A DNA stretch of 64,000 nucleotides from JANRIG01 sp033765235. GTDB taxonomy: Bacteria; Bacteroidota; Bacteroidia; Cytophagales; UBA9547. Within the stretch, counting starts at the first letter, position 1, and every line of letters starts with the position of its first letter. Shown here one piece after another: positions 31,956-41,171 of the stretch. Location: assembly GCA_033765235.1 (NCBI GenBank), contig JANRIG010000019.1:124001-188000 (forward strand). Direction: 5' to 3'. The position numbers and the translations under genes were made by a program. Under the pieces are notes generated by a model. It was not told the DNA's origin, searched no databases, and worked only from the letters and a program-made list of their open reading frames with translations.

Positions 31956-33143
31956 TCAAATTATTTTATGGTATTGCAAATCTTTTATTAATTGCACAGC
32001 CCTATGCATAGAAGTATGATGATTAAGTGTATGATTATAAGCTATTTCAGCATTCATAATACACTCATTTTCATTAGTTAATATATGGCGCAATATCTGG
32101 GTATATTCCTCTTCATTTTTAGCACTATACACTCCCCCGCCCGGATAATGGTATTTTAGCAGCATAGGATTGTCCATTAATTGCGGTATTTTGCATAACG
32201 CTAATTGATAAGTGCGTTCATTCAACTCAGAAGCATATGATATCTGATTCTCTAAATGTAGATTTAGCCCTACTTTGGTACCTGCATAGGCATTGCGCTC
32301 AATTTGGGCATTAAACTCAAAATCCGTACAAAAATCCCAATTTGGACCATATAATACGCCATTGGCCCAATGACAATATATAGGTGCAAACCATTTTTGA
32401 TACCTTTCCCACTTGTCGCGGTTGGTAGAGCCTATAAATATAAAGTCTTTAATTTTTGGCCTTTCTAAAGGATAATAATGAAGCGGATTGGCCCCGAATG
32501 GGAAAGAAATTATGGGTAATTTTTTACTTATAATAGGTTCATATCCTTTGTGTTGGTGTATATACGTTATATCTTTGAATGAATAGTAATAATCTATGCC
32601 TATGCTATCTGTATATTTTTGTCTTTGTTTAAGAGCACTCACATATTTGTATTCATCTATATATGCTGCAATGCCTATTTTTGTATTATTAATTTTTAAT
32701 ATGTTCCAATCTATCATTTGTACCACATCATCAAAATCAAAGGCAAATAGTATTTTAGGCTTGTATTCGTTTAATTTAATATTAACTTCTTGATTTATAG
32801 GGATATATATGGCACATACTCCTATATGATTTAATGCTTCTGTAATATTTTTTATTAAAGAATAACCTCCCGGACTCTTTTGAGGCGAAGGTATCAAAAA
32901 TGCTATTGATGTACCAATTTTATTTTTATAAATATCTTTAAATGAATTAATTAACGTAATAATTTCTGAAGGAGGTACGTCCTGCTCATTGGTTGCAAAT
33001 GTTTGAGATATTTTTTGAAAATTATACTGGTTTTGTGGTAATATGTGCTTTTGAAATTCACGAAATGTGATAGTTGGGTGACTATAGAGCTTACTGTGGT
33101 GCAACCACTCATATATCTGATATTTCAACATATTTATTTGCAA
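31956..33143 (-). CDS. Glycosyltransferase, CgeB/GT-B-like
   Basis: A 395-residue protein. The first part has IGTSIAFLIPSPQKSPGGYSL, typical of GT4-type or CgeB-like enzymes that act on cell-surface sugars, and ILFAFDFDD. The C-terminal region ASELNERTYQLALCKIPQLMDNP fits the Glyco_trans_1_2 pattern (NxRxFEixxcGxxxi). There is no membrane span. It overlaps the preceding GT2 gene by 10 bases; a shorter start at 33131 would give a 3-base gap. Substrate unknown. Confidence 0.75.
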   Translation of the reverse strand: MQINMLKYQIYEWLHHSKLYSHPTITFREFQKHILPQNQYNFQKISQTFATNEQDVPPSEIITLINSFKDIYKNKIGTSIAFLIPSPQKSPGGYSLIKNITEALNHIGVCAIYIPINQEVNIKLNEYKPKILFAFDFDDVVQMIDWNILKINNTKIGIAAYIDEYKYVSALKQRQKYTDSIGIDYYYSFKDITYIHQHKGYEPIISKKLPIISFPFGANPLHYYPLERPKIKDFIFIGSTNRDKWERYQKWFAPIYCHWANGVLYGPNWDFCTDFEFNAQIERNAYAGTKVGLNLHLENQISYASELNERTYQLALCKIPQLMDNPMLLKYHYPGGGVYSAKNEEEYTQILRHILTNENECIMNAEIAYNHTLNHHTSMHRAVQLIKDLQYHKII

Positions 33144-34087
33144 CAGTCTTTTCTAAATATTGATTTGAATATGAATAATATATATCGCAATATTATATAT
33201 ACAAAACCTTGTTTCACAATTATATATGGTTGTAATTTTATCAATTTATGTAAGTATGAAATTGACTTTGCAGGTTCTTTGTTGTTTAGATATTCTCGTA
33301 CAATTTTTATATATACTCCCCTATTTATTACTTCACCATATGTTTTATTAAATACCTGATTATTAGCATAATATTCAAATATTTTTTGTAGCATCAATAG
33401 CCTTTGATTGGTAATGAAATCAACCTTTTGCGAGGATAGATTTAATGAATTTGCAAACACTCTGTAAGTCACAGTCACTACACCTGTGCCGTACCAAGGT
33501 CTCAAATCTGATACACACATCCAGAATAGATAGTCTTCAGGGTATCTGAGGTCTTCCTGAAATTGTAATTTTTTTTCAACAATGGTTTCATGCCTGATGC
33601 ATACCGCAGAGGTAGTCACAGGATTTTCGTAAAAATATTTTTTTGGTAATATTTGATTGGGCAGCATTTTTTTTTTGACAATGATATTATTATCCACATT
33701 TAATATTTGTACATTGCTGTAATATAATATTCCTTGAGGATATTTTTGGATAATGTCATACAATGATTGCAAATGGTTTGGAAGCCACAAATCATCATCA
33801 TCCAAAAAACATATATACTTGCCTGTGCATTGCTCCAGTCCTCTATTGCGGCTGTATGCAGGTCCGGAGTTTGTAGTATTTGTGTGAATATATATCCTAT
33901 TATCGGGTAATATTGAGGTAAGGTAGCCTTTTACAGGGTAGCCTGAGGCATCATCGCAAATGCGTACTTCAAAGTCATTAAACGACTGATTTAAAACAGA
34001 TTGAACAGCCTCTGTTAAAGATATTTTGCGATTGTGAGTGGGTATTATTACAGAAAAATATGGCCTCGATACATCTGATGCTTCCAA
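33134..34087 (-). CDS. Family 2 glycosyltransferase
   Basis: A 317-residue protein with the GT-A fold: FSVIIPTHNRKISLTEAVQSVLNQSFNDFEVRICDDAS at the N-terminus, then YICFLDDDDLWLPNHL (the DxD-type metal site). The last 25 residues (YIIVKQGFVYIILRYILFIFKSIFRK) are hydrophobic with basic residues, a likely membrane-associated end. It makes part of a surface polysaccharide or glycan, cotranscribed with the next glycosyltransferase (10-base overlap). It starts 16 bases after the end of dapA on the same strand. Confidence 0.88.
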   Translation of the reverse strand: MEASDVSRPYFSVIIPTHNRKISLTEAVQSVLNQSFNDFEVRICDDASGYPVKGYLTSILPDNRIYIHTNTTNSGPAYSRNRGLEQCTGKYICFLDDDDLWLPNHLQSLYDIIQKYPQGILYYSNVQILNVDNNIIVKKKMLPNQILPKKYFYENPVTTSAVCIRHETIVEKKLQFQEDLRYPEDYLFWMCVSDLRPWYGTGVVTVTYRVFANSLNLSSQKVDFITNQRLLMLQKIFEYYANNQVFNKTYGEVINRGVYIKIVREYLNNKEPAKSISYLHKLIKLQPYIIVKQGFVYIILRYILFIFKSIFRKDCCK

Positions 34088-34103
34088 AACTCACATTGTG
34101 CGA

Positions 34104-35003
34104 TTAATATACTATTTGTGGTATTAATGCCGATTTTTGCAATTCTTTCTGTATTTTATCTTTTAAAGATTCGCTAGCATTTACCAAAGGCAATCTTACA
34201 TTTCTTTTGGTCAATCCCATTACCTCCAATAAGCATTTTACACCCACAGGATTACCTTCTTCAAAAATGAGTTTTATCACTTCGTTTATTTTTTGCACAT
34301 CAGTGGCTACTGAGGCAAAGTCATTGTTTAGCGCATGACTTGTAATATTTGAAAATACATGTGGCAATGCATTGGCCAACGCCGATATAACCCCTACTCC
34401 ACCGATGGACATGATAGGCAATGTGAGTATATCATCCCCCGAAATGAGCAAAAAGTCAGGGTGTGTTCCTCTTTTCACATCTACTAATTGATTGAAATCT
34501 GAGGTACATTCTTTGATACCTATTATATTTTTGTTTTCAGAGAGCTTTATGGTGGTGTGCGATGCAATATTTACCCCTGTGCGCCCGGGTATGTTATAAA
34601 TAATAATTGGCACAGGGCACTTGCTTGCAAGAGCAGTATAGTGCTCATATATACCTGCTTGTGTGGGTTTGTTGTAATATGGACATACAGATAGCACTCC
34701 ATCTACAGATTTGAAATCAAAGTCTTCTATTTTTGATATGATATCTGCTGTGTCATTGCCGCCAAGCCCGAGCATCATCGGCAAGCGGTGTTTGTTTACC
34801 AATTTTACATGCTCCAGCACTGCTCTTTTTTCTTTGCCTGAGAGAGTAGGTGCTTCGCCCGTAGTGCCTAGAGCTACTAAATAGTCGGCACCATTTGCAA
34901 TACTATGTTCTATCACTTTGGTGAGTGACTCAAAGTCAATTTGCAGATTGTCTTTGAATGGGGTGACTAAGGCTATACCCGTGCCATGAAACTGCTTGTG
35001 CAT
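34104..35003 (-). CDS. dapA: 4-Hydroxy-tetrahydrodipicolinate synthase
   Basis: A 299-residue TIM-barrel lyase of lysine/diaminopimelate synthesis. The signature GTTGEAPTLS (residues about 46-55), the catalytic Tyr in IIIYNIPGRTGVN and the Schiff-base Lys in IIGIKECTSD are all present, as is SGDDIL. It condenses pyruvate with aspartate semialdehyde in the cytoplasm. The downstream glycosyltransferase genes are on the same strand. Allosteric lysine inhibition cannot be judged by eye. Confidence 0.95.
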   Translation of the reverse strand: MHKQFHGTGIALVTPFKDNLQIDFESLTKVIEHSIANGADYLVALGTTGEAPTLSGKEKRAVLEHVKLVNKHRLPMMLGLGGNDTADIISKIEDFDFKSVDGVLSVCPYYNKPTQAGIYEHYTALASKCPVPIIIYNIPGRTGVNIASHTTIKLSENKNIIGIKECTSDFNQLVDVKRGTHPDFLLISGDDILTLPIMSIGGVGVISALANALPHVFSNITSHALNNDFASVATDVQKINEVIKLIFEEGNPVGVKCLLEVMGLTKRNVRLPLVNASESLKDKIQKELQKSALIPQIVY

Positions 35004-35443
35004 TATTTGATATATTCAACAATTTTGGTTGCAAATTTCGATAAATAATTCATGTATCACTATATATTTTTATTTTATTAATACATTATACATTGTGATA
35101 AAAATAGATTACTCCAAAAGTGGTGGTATTTATCAATCAATGATAAATTTTAAGTACATCCATCAAAATAAATTAATAATATATGCTCTAAATACTAATA
35201 TTTTCAAAAATAACAATGATAAATTTATAAGCAGTAAATGACAGTAATACAATAATTGTAATATAATTTTTTTTAGTAACACATCAAAATAATTATATGC
35301 ATTTCTACCCTTTTCACAATTTTTTCATGGCTAATATTTGGTTGTGAATTAAACATTTTGTAATATCACATCGTTTTGTGGATAAAAAATTAAGAGAAGA
35401 AAAAAGTATAAATAATCTATTATAATATATAATTTTACCAATA
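35004..35443. other. AT-rich intergenic region between dapA and the GT4 gene
   Basis: About 440 bases of AT-rich sequence between divergent genes. A 70-residue open frame at 35029 is composed of low-complexity Asn/Ile/Lys codons and is not credible. I see no strong hairpin; promoters for both genes should lie here, but no confident box was identified. Confidence 0.5.
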
Positions 35444-36778
35444 ATGGCTCATAAGCCTAAAGTATTAATGCTCGGGTGGGAATTTCCACCAATATTGAAT
35501 GGTGGTCTTGGTGTGGCCTCTTACGGACTTACAAAAGCCCTCTCAAAACTGGTAGATATTACACTCATACTTCCTATTACAGACCCCAACTTTTGGGTAG
35601 AAAATATTGAGATGATTGGGCTTAATAATTTTGATATAGAAAATATCAAAATTAATTCTACTACCCAGAGATATGAGTTTTTAGAACATATACAAATAGA
35701 AAAAATAGCTGCCAACCTGCTCCCCTATCAGGTGGCAGACAAAGTATTGTTTGAAAGTACATTTTCTACATCTGAGTTGCATCCACTAAAAGAAAAACTC
35801 AGAGAAGAACTTGAGGTATTCAAGACCAATGACCTTTATGATGGTGCTTTGGGACAGAGAGTGTACAATTTTTCAAAAATGGCATGTATATTAGCTTTCA
35901 AAAAAGATTTTGACATTATACATGCACACGATTGGATGACACTTGTAGCTGCCATGGAGATAAAGAGTGCTACCCAAAAGCCAATGGTAGCACACATACA
36001 TTCACTTGAGATAGACCGTAATGGTGTAGAAAGCTATGGCAACTGGATAAGTCAAATTGAGAAAACAGCTATGGAAATGGCCGATATGGTAGTAGCTGTG
36101 AGCCAATATACGGCAAACCTTATCAAAGAGGTGTATAAAATACCTGCTCACAAAGTATATGCAGTGCACAATGCCATAGATCAAGTACCTGTATTCAGAA
36201 GTGAGAGCAGCCTACCCGAAAAAGTAGTAATGTTTTTGGGCAGAGTCACAGGACAAAAAGGTCCTGAACTCTTCATGGATGTAGCTACCAAAGTACTCGA
36301 ATATATACCCAATGTACGGTTTGTAATGGCAGGCACAGGCAATAAGCTCAAAGAAATGATAGAAATGGGAGCATACAAAGATTTGGGAAACAGGTTTCAC
36401 TTTACAGGCTTTTTGAGTCCCGAAAAAGTACGATATCTGCTTTCTATATCTGATGTGTATGTCATGCCCTCTGTATCAGAGCCTTTTGGACTCACTGCAT
36501 TAGAAGCTGCTCAGTTTGGTGTACCATGTGTTATATCAAACCAATCAGGTGTGGCAGAGGTGCTCACAAGCGCACTCAAAGCAGACTATTGGGACGTGGA
36601 CAAAATGTCTGAAAACATCATATCAATACTCAAATATAAAGGACTGCGAGACCAACTCGTGAAAGATGCCTATGCCGACCTTGCTAAAGTGAGCTGGGAA
36701 AAATCTGCAGCAGAAGTGTATAACCTATACCTACACCATATAGCCGAAGAAGAGGAAGAAGTACTCTTTATTGGGTAG
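35444..36778 (+). CDS. GT4 glycosyltransferase (glycogen/starch-synthase-like)
   Basis: A 444-residue protein starting KVLMLGWEFPPILNGGLGVASYGLTKAL, the KxGGL-type nucleotide-sugar loop of GT4/GT5 synthases. The C-terminal Rossmann domain has VMFLGRVTGQKGPELFMDVATKV, FTGFLSPEKVRYLLSISDVYVMPSVSEPFGLTALEAAQFGVPCVISNQSGVAEV, the E-x7-E sugar-donor motif. It builds an alpha-glucan or a related glucan in the cytoplasm. The next gene is a GH57 enzyme 73 bases on, an alpha-glucan pair common in Bacteroidota. Confidence 0.85.
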   Translation: MAHKPKVLMLGWEFPPILNGGLGVASYGLTKALSKLVDITLILPITDPNFWVENIEMIGLNNFDIENIKINSTTQRYEFLEHIQIEKIAANLLPYQVADKVLFESTFSTSELHPLKEKLREELEVFKTNDLYDGALGQRVYNFSKMACILAFKKDFDIIHAHDWMTLVAAMEIKSATQKPMVAHIHSLEIDRNGVESYGNWISQIEKTAMEMADMVVAVSQYTANLIKEVYKIPAHKVYAVHNAIDQVPVFRSESSLPEKVVMFLGRVTGQKGPELFMDVATKVLEYIPNVRFVMAGTGNKLKEMIEMGAYKDLGNRFHFTGFLSPEKVRYLLSISDVYVMPSVSEPFGLTALEAAQFGVPCVISNQSGVAEVLTSALKADYWDVDKMSENIISILKYKGLRDQLVKDAYADLAKVSWEKSAAEVYNLYLHHIAEEEEEVLFIG

Positions 36779-36851
36779 TAATATTAATCTTTTACATGCT
36801 GTGGATTAATATTCATGTGTTAATCAATAATTTTATGTTTATTTGCTTTTG

Positions 36852-38030
36852 ATGATATCCATTTGTTTCTACTTTCAAGTACACCAACCTTACAGAATTA
36901 ATGAATTCACCTTCTTTAATATTGGCAAGAACAAGTCGTATATAAATGACGCTTTGAATGAAGAAATAATAAACAAAGTAAGCCAAAGTTGCTACTTACC
37001 TGCCAATGAGCTCATGATAAATTTAAGTTTGAAATATCCAAATAAGTTTAAAATAGCTTACAGCTTCTCAGGAATAGCCATAGAACAGATGGAAAAATAT
37101 GCTCCTGATACCTTAGCTTCATTCAAAACCCTCATGCTCAACCCAAATATAGAGATATTGGGCGAAACTTACTATCACAGCTTGTCTTCTATATACATAC
37201 CCGAAGAGTTTGAAAGACAAGCAAAATTGCACAGCAAAAAGGTCAAAGAAATATTTAAGCAAACACCTACCACATTTAGGAATACAGAACTTATTTACTC
37301 CAATAATACTGCTCCATTAGTGCATAATATAGGTTTCAACACCATTATTACAGAATCTGTAGGCAGAATACTCAAAGGCAAAAACGAAAACCGTATATAC
37401 AATGACAGTAACAAGCATACAAATCTTATGCTGCGCAACTACAACCTGTCAGATGATATAGGCTTTAGATTTTCTGATAAAAACTCCAAAGAATACCCGC
37501 TCACAGCCAAAAAATTTATTCACAAATTATCCAAAATAAAAGATGCTGAGTGTATCAATATTTGCCTTGACTATGAAACATTTGGCGAGCATCACAAAAA
37601 AGAAAATAAAATATTCGGGTTTCTTGAAAATACATTGGAAGAAATCATGAATAGTACAGATTTTGAACTTGCTACTCCCAAAGTAGTCACCTCTCTGTAT
37701 AAGCCTACAGATGTATATGATGTGAAAGAGTACATATCGTGGGCTGATACCGAGCGCGACCTTTCGGCATGGCTGGGCAATAGTATGCAGCACGAAGCCA
37801 TGAAAAAAATATATGAGCTGCGCGAAAAAGTATTTGCCAAAAACAACAAAGAATTGATAGACCTCTGGGCTAAGCTCACCACCTCAGACCACTTTTACTA
37901 CATGAGCACCAAAACCAACAGCGACGGCATGGTACACAAATACTTTAGCCCATACAATACCCCCTACGATGCATACGTATATTACATGAATATCATCTCA
38001 GACTTTGAAATAAAACTAAAAAATATTTAA
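36852..38030 (+). CDS. GH57 alpha-amylase-type hydrolase
   Basis: A 392-residue protein (ATG at 36852; a TTG at 36843 is also open). It starts MISICFYFQVHQPYRINEF, the HQP motif of GH57, and has region with FSGIAIEQMEKYAP, TFRNTELIYSNNTAP, and INICLDYETFGEH, the last being the GH57 region with the conserved acid. The N-terminal part carries the catalytic barrel. It acts on alpha-1,4-glucan in the cytoplasm, next to the GT4 gene. No signal peptide is seen. Confidence 0.87.
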   Translation: MISICFYFQVHQPYRINEFTFFNIGKNKSYINDALNEEIINKVSQSCYLPANELMINLSLKYPNKFKIAYSFSGIAIEQMEKYAPDTLASFKTLMLNPNIEILGETYYHSLSSIYIPEEFERQAKLHSKKVKEIFKQTPTTFRNTELIYSNNTAPLVHNIGFNTIITESVGRILKGKNENRIYNDSNKHTNLMLRNYNLSDDIGFRFSDKNSKEYPLTAKKFIHKLSKIKDAECINICLDYETFGEHHKKENKIFGFLENTLEEIMNSTDFELATPKVVTSLYKPTDVYDVKEYISWADTERDLSAWLGNSMQHEAMKKIYELREKVFAKNNKELIDLWAKLTTSDHFYYMSTKTNSDGMVHKYFSPYNTPYDAYVYYMNIISDFEIKLKNI

Positions 38031-38090
38031 ATTTAGATATAAGATATAAAATATTTATTTAAGTTTGAAAGCCGTATAAACCTTATAACT

Positions 38091-38573
38091 ATGAAAAAAA
38101 TCTATTTTATTGTATTATTATCAATATATACAAGTGTCACATTTGCACAATACCCGTTAGCTAAAAGTAGGGCACAGCTCAATGCAGGAGTAGGCTTTTC
38201 CGGTTGGGGCTTACCATTATTTATAGGCTTTGATTATGGAGTACACAAAGATGTATCTATAGGTGGGGAGGTAAGTTTTAGAAACTACAGCTATAGCTCA
38301 GCATATAGTGCTAATATTATAGGCATATTTGTCAATGGAAACTATCACTTCAACAGTGTATTGAATATACCAAAACCGTGGGATTTTTACGGCGGGGCTA
38401 ATTTAGGTTTCTTTTTGTGGACAGGCAATTTTGGTACAGCAGGCTCCAGTGGCTTAGGATTAGGTATTCAAGTAGGGGGCAGATATTACTTCAATGATAA
38501 ATTTGGCATAAATCTTGAATTTGGAGGGGGTAACTATTATGGTGGCAAAGTCGGAATTACCTATAAATTTTAA
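38091..38573 (+). CDS. Small outer-membrane beta-barrel protein
   Basis: A 160-residue protein with a signal peptide (MKKIYFIVLLSIYTSVTFAQ) and a body of short alternating strands rich in Gly and aromatic residues (VGFSGWGLPLFIGFDYGV, KPWDFYGGANLGFFLW, KFGINLEFGGGNYYGGKVGITYKF). The last residues YKF are a typical barrel closing strand. It resembles eight-stranded OM barrels of unknown role in Bacteroidota. Confidence 0.75.
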   Translation: MKKIYFIVLLSIYTSVTFAQYPLAKSRAQLNAGVGFSGWGLPLFIGFDYGVHKDVSIGGEVSFRNYSYSSAYSANIIGIFVNGNYHFNSVLNIPKPWDFYGGANLGFFLWTGNFGTAGSSGLGLGIQVGGRYYFNDKFGINLEFGGGNYYGGKVGITYKF

Positions 38574-38611
38574 TATTACATCAAATTTTAAACTTAATAA
38601 TTAATAACTCT

Positions 38612-39127
38612 ATGAAAAAAATAATAAAACCCATCGCTATTGCTTTGATAGCAATATTTTCTATGCAAATGCTTACTTCTTGCTTTGGCAAGTTTGCACT
38701 CACTCGTATCATTTACAAATTCAATGATGGTCTTGGTGGCAATGATATCGGCGGTAGGTTTATAAAAACCATCGTTATGTGGGTAATGTTAATAATACCG
38801 GTTTATGGTATTGGTTCATTTATAGACATCATCATTTTGAATCTTATAGAATTTTGGACCGGCAAAAACCCACTGGCAATGAAAGCAGGTGAGTCTGATA
38901 CTCAGTTTGTAACCTTCAAAGGCAACTCCTACAAAATGGTGGCTACCCAAGGTCAAATGATAGTAACAATACTTGATGGCAAAAATGCAGGCAAATCGCA
39001 AACTTTGTACTTCAACCAAGACCATACTATATCCATACTGCATGAAGGCCAACAGGTAAAAGTTGCACAGTTTGCGTACAACGATTATACTATGGCATCT
39101 ATCAATACATCATTGCAGGCTAATTAA
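38612..39127 (+). CDS. DUF3332-family lipoprotein-like membrane protein
   Basis: A 171-residue protein. The start MKKIIKPIAIALIAIFSMQMLTSCFGKFALT has a lipobox (LTSC), then membrane helices (IVMWVMLIIPVYGIGSFIDIIILNLIEFWTG) and a small beta domain (VTFKGNSYKMVATQGQMIVTILDGKNAG). This order of lipobox, helices and beta tail is the DUF3332 family. The function is unknown. It follows the OM barrel gene after 38 bases. Confidence 0.75.
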   Translation: MKKIIKPIAIALIAIFSMQMLTSCFGKFALTRIIYKFNDGLGGNDIGGRFIKTIVMWVMLIIPVYGIGSFIDIIILNLIEFWTGKNPLAMKAGESDTQFVTFKGNSYKMVATQGQMIVTILDGKNAGKSQTLYFNQDHTISILHEGQQVKVAQFAYNDYTMASINTSLQAN

Positions 39128-39313
39128 TATATTGCCCAAAAGTCTATTTTTGAACTTATCCAATTATCATAATTATGATATATTGGGTAAGTTCATTTTT
39201 TTCATATACTTTTCTTATAATGAATTTTTGAAGGAAATAATATTATCATTTTCAAAAATTACCCTTTCATATTTTTGCCTTTATATATCTTTGTGGCAAA
39301 TATATAATAGCAG

Positions 39314-40279
39314 ATGATAGTAGTGACCGGTGCTGCAGGGTTTATAGGCAGCTGTTTGATACAAAGATTAAACCAAGATTTTTTTAATTATATTATAGCT
39401 GTTGACGATTTTTCATCAGATGTAAAAATCAAAAATTTGCAAAACAAAAAAATCAAATTACAAGTACACAGGAATGATTTTTTTGACTGGTTAGACACGC
39501 ACCACAGGCATGTTGAATATATATTTCACATAGGTGCTCGCACCGATACCACAGAGCTTGATACTAATATTTTTGACAGACTCAATGTAGCCTATTCACA
39601 AAAAATATGGCAAAAATGCATAGAATATCAGCTGCCGCTGGTATATGCATCCAGTGCTGCTACCTATGGCTCCGGCAGTATGGGCTATGACGATGCACAT
39701 GATAAAATATCTTCACTATCACCGCTCAATCCATACGGAATATCTAAAAATGAATTTGACAAATGGGCACTTGCCCAACCTCACAAACCATATAGTTGGG
39801 TAGGTCTCAAGTTTTTTAATGTGTACGGCCCTAATGAGTACCACAAAGGCAGAATGGCTTCGGTGGTATATCATGGCTATCATCAAATAAAGAAAATGGG
39901 GGTAATAAAACTTTTTAAATCGCACAAAAGTGAATACAAAGACGGTGAGCAACTCCGCGATTTCATATATGTAAAAGATGTGGTGGAAGTATGCATGTAT
40001 TTTTTGTACCACCGCAAGCTCAACGGTATATACAATTTGGGTACGGGTACTGCACGCACATTCAACGAGCTTGCCACACATACCTTTGATGCTCTTGGTA
40101 TGACACCTGCCATACAATATATAGACATGCCACCAGACCTGCTCGACAAATATCAATACTTTACAGAAGCAAAAATACAAAAATTGACAGATGCGGGTTA
40201 CCGCAAAGCATTTTATACACTGCAAGAGGGTGTACATGAATATGTGAATCAATACTTGAACCTTACTCATTATTATTAA
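39314..40279 (+). CDS. hldD: ADP-glyceromanno-heptose 6-epimerase
   Basis: A 321-residue extended SDR epimerase: Rossmann motif VVTGAAGFIGSCL at the start, catalytic YGSGSMGYDD then PYGISKNEFDKW (the Tyr-x-x-x-Lys pair), and the RfaD-type marks IFHIGARTDTTE and FFNVYGPNEYHKGRMASVVYH. It makes the heptose donor for the LPS inner core in the cytoplasm. Heptose isomerase and kinase genes are not in the window. It starts 4 bases before the ABC permease gene ends its upstream gap, so the two may be cotranscribed. Confidence 0.9.
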   Translation: MIVVTGAAGFIGSCLIQRLNQDFFNYIIAVDDFSSDVKIKNLQNKKIKLQVHRNDFFDWLDTHHRHVEYIFHIGARTDTTELDTNIFDRLNVAYSQKIWQKCIEYQLPLVYASSAATYGSGSMGYDDAHDKISSLSPLNPYGISKNEFDKWALAQPHKPYSWVGLKFFNVYGPNEYHKGRMASVVYHGYHQIKKMGVIKLFKSHKSEYKDGEQLRDFIYVKDVVEVCMYFLYHRKLNGIYNLGTGTARTFNELATHTFDALGMTPAIQYIDMPPDLLDKYQYFTEAKIQKLTDAGYRKAFYTLQEGVHEYVNQYLNLTHYY

Positions 40280-40282
40280 TAT

Positions 40283-41137
40283 ATGACTGATACAAAGCAA
40301 GATGAGTGGACAGAAATAATAAAACCTCAAAATCCTTTTTGGAATGTGAACATAAACGAGCTCTGGCAATACCGCGACCTGATACTACTATTTGTATGGC
40401 GCGATTTTGTGGCTGTATATAAGCAGACCATACTCGGACCTCTATGGCATGTGATACAACCTGTATTTACCACCCTCATATTCACCCTTGTATTTGGCAA
40501 AATAGCACAAATGCCTACAGATGGTGTGCCACCCATACTGTTTTATATGAGCGGCATTACTATTTGGAACTATTTTTCGCGGTGTCTTACCGCTACGTCT
40601 GCTACTTTTGTGAGCAATGCAGGTATATTTGGCAAAGTATATTTTCCGAGACTCACTGTGCCCATAGCCACCGTCATTTCAGGTTTAGTATCATTTGGCA
40701 TACAGCTTTTGCTTTTTTTGTGTATTTACCTATATTATTATGTTACATCAGATAATATTATACCCAACTATATGTTGCTGCTATTGCCTGTGGTAGTGGT
40801 AGTTATGGCAATACAAGGGCTTAGTTGGGGTATTATCATATCATCGCTCACCACCAAATATCGCGACCTTACACAATTGATAGGCTTTGGAGTGCAACTG
40901 TGGATGTATGTGACTCCTATCATATTGCCACTGTCTGCTGTACCTCAAAAATATAGGTGGGTAGTAGAGCTTAATCCTATTACAGGATTGGTAGAGGCTT
41001 TCAGGTATGGTTTTTTGGGAGTAGGCACCATAAGTTATACTATACTCATATTCAATGGATTATTTACAGTATTTCTATTTATTTTTGGTGCCATGCTATT
41101 TCACAAAGTAGAAAAAAATTTTATGGACACGGTGTGA
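40283..41137 (+). CDS. ABC-2 type polysaccharide-export permease (Wzm/TagG-like)
   Basis: A 284-residue protein. The N-terminal amphipathic part ends in YRDLILLFVWRDFVAVYKQTILGPLWHVIQPVFTTLIFTLVFGKIA, the family motif in which the ILGPLW stretch recurs. Six hydrophobic spans follow. This type exports O-antigen, teichoic acid or capsule glycans with an ABC ATPase. No ATPase gene lies next to it; the next gene is hisB on the other strand. It lies 3 bases after hldD, so a link with LPS export is likely. Confidence 0.87.
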   Translation: MTDTKQDEWTEIIKPQNPFWNVNINELWQYRDLILLFVWRDFVAVYKQTILGPLWHVIQPVFTTLIFTLVFGKIAQMPTDGVPPILFYMSGITIWNYFSRCLTATSATFVSNAGIFGKVYFPRLTVPIATVISGLVSFGIQLLLFLCIYLYYYVTSDNIIPNYMLLLLPVVVVVMAIQGLSWGIIISSLTTKYRDLTQLIGFGVQLWMYVTPIILPLSAVPQKYRWVVELNPITGLVEAFRYGFLGVGTISYTILIFNGLFTVFLFIFGAMLFHKVEKNFMDTV

Positions 41138-41171
41138 TATATTTTTTTTTATAAAAGTCAATATACACACA

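Noticed and set aside
35029..35241. 70-codon open frame.
   Set aside because: Low-complexity Asn/Ile/Lys content in AT-rich non-coding sequence with no start signal.
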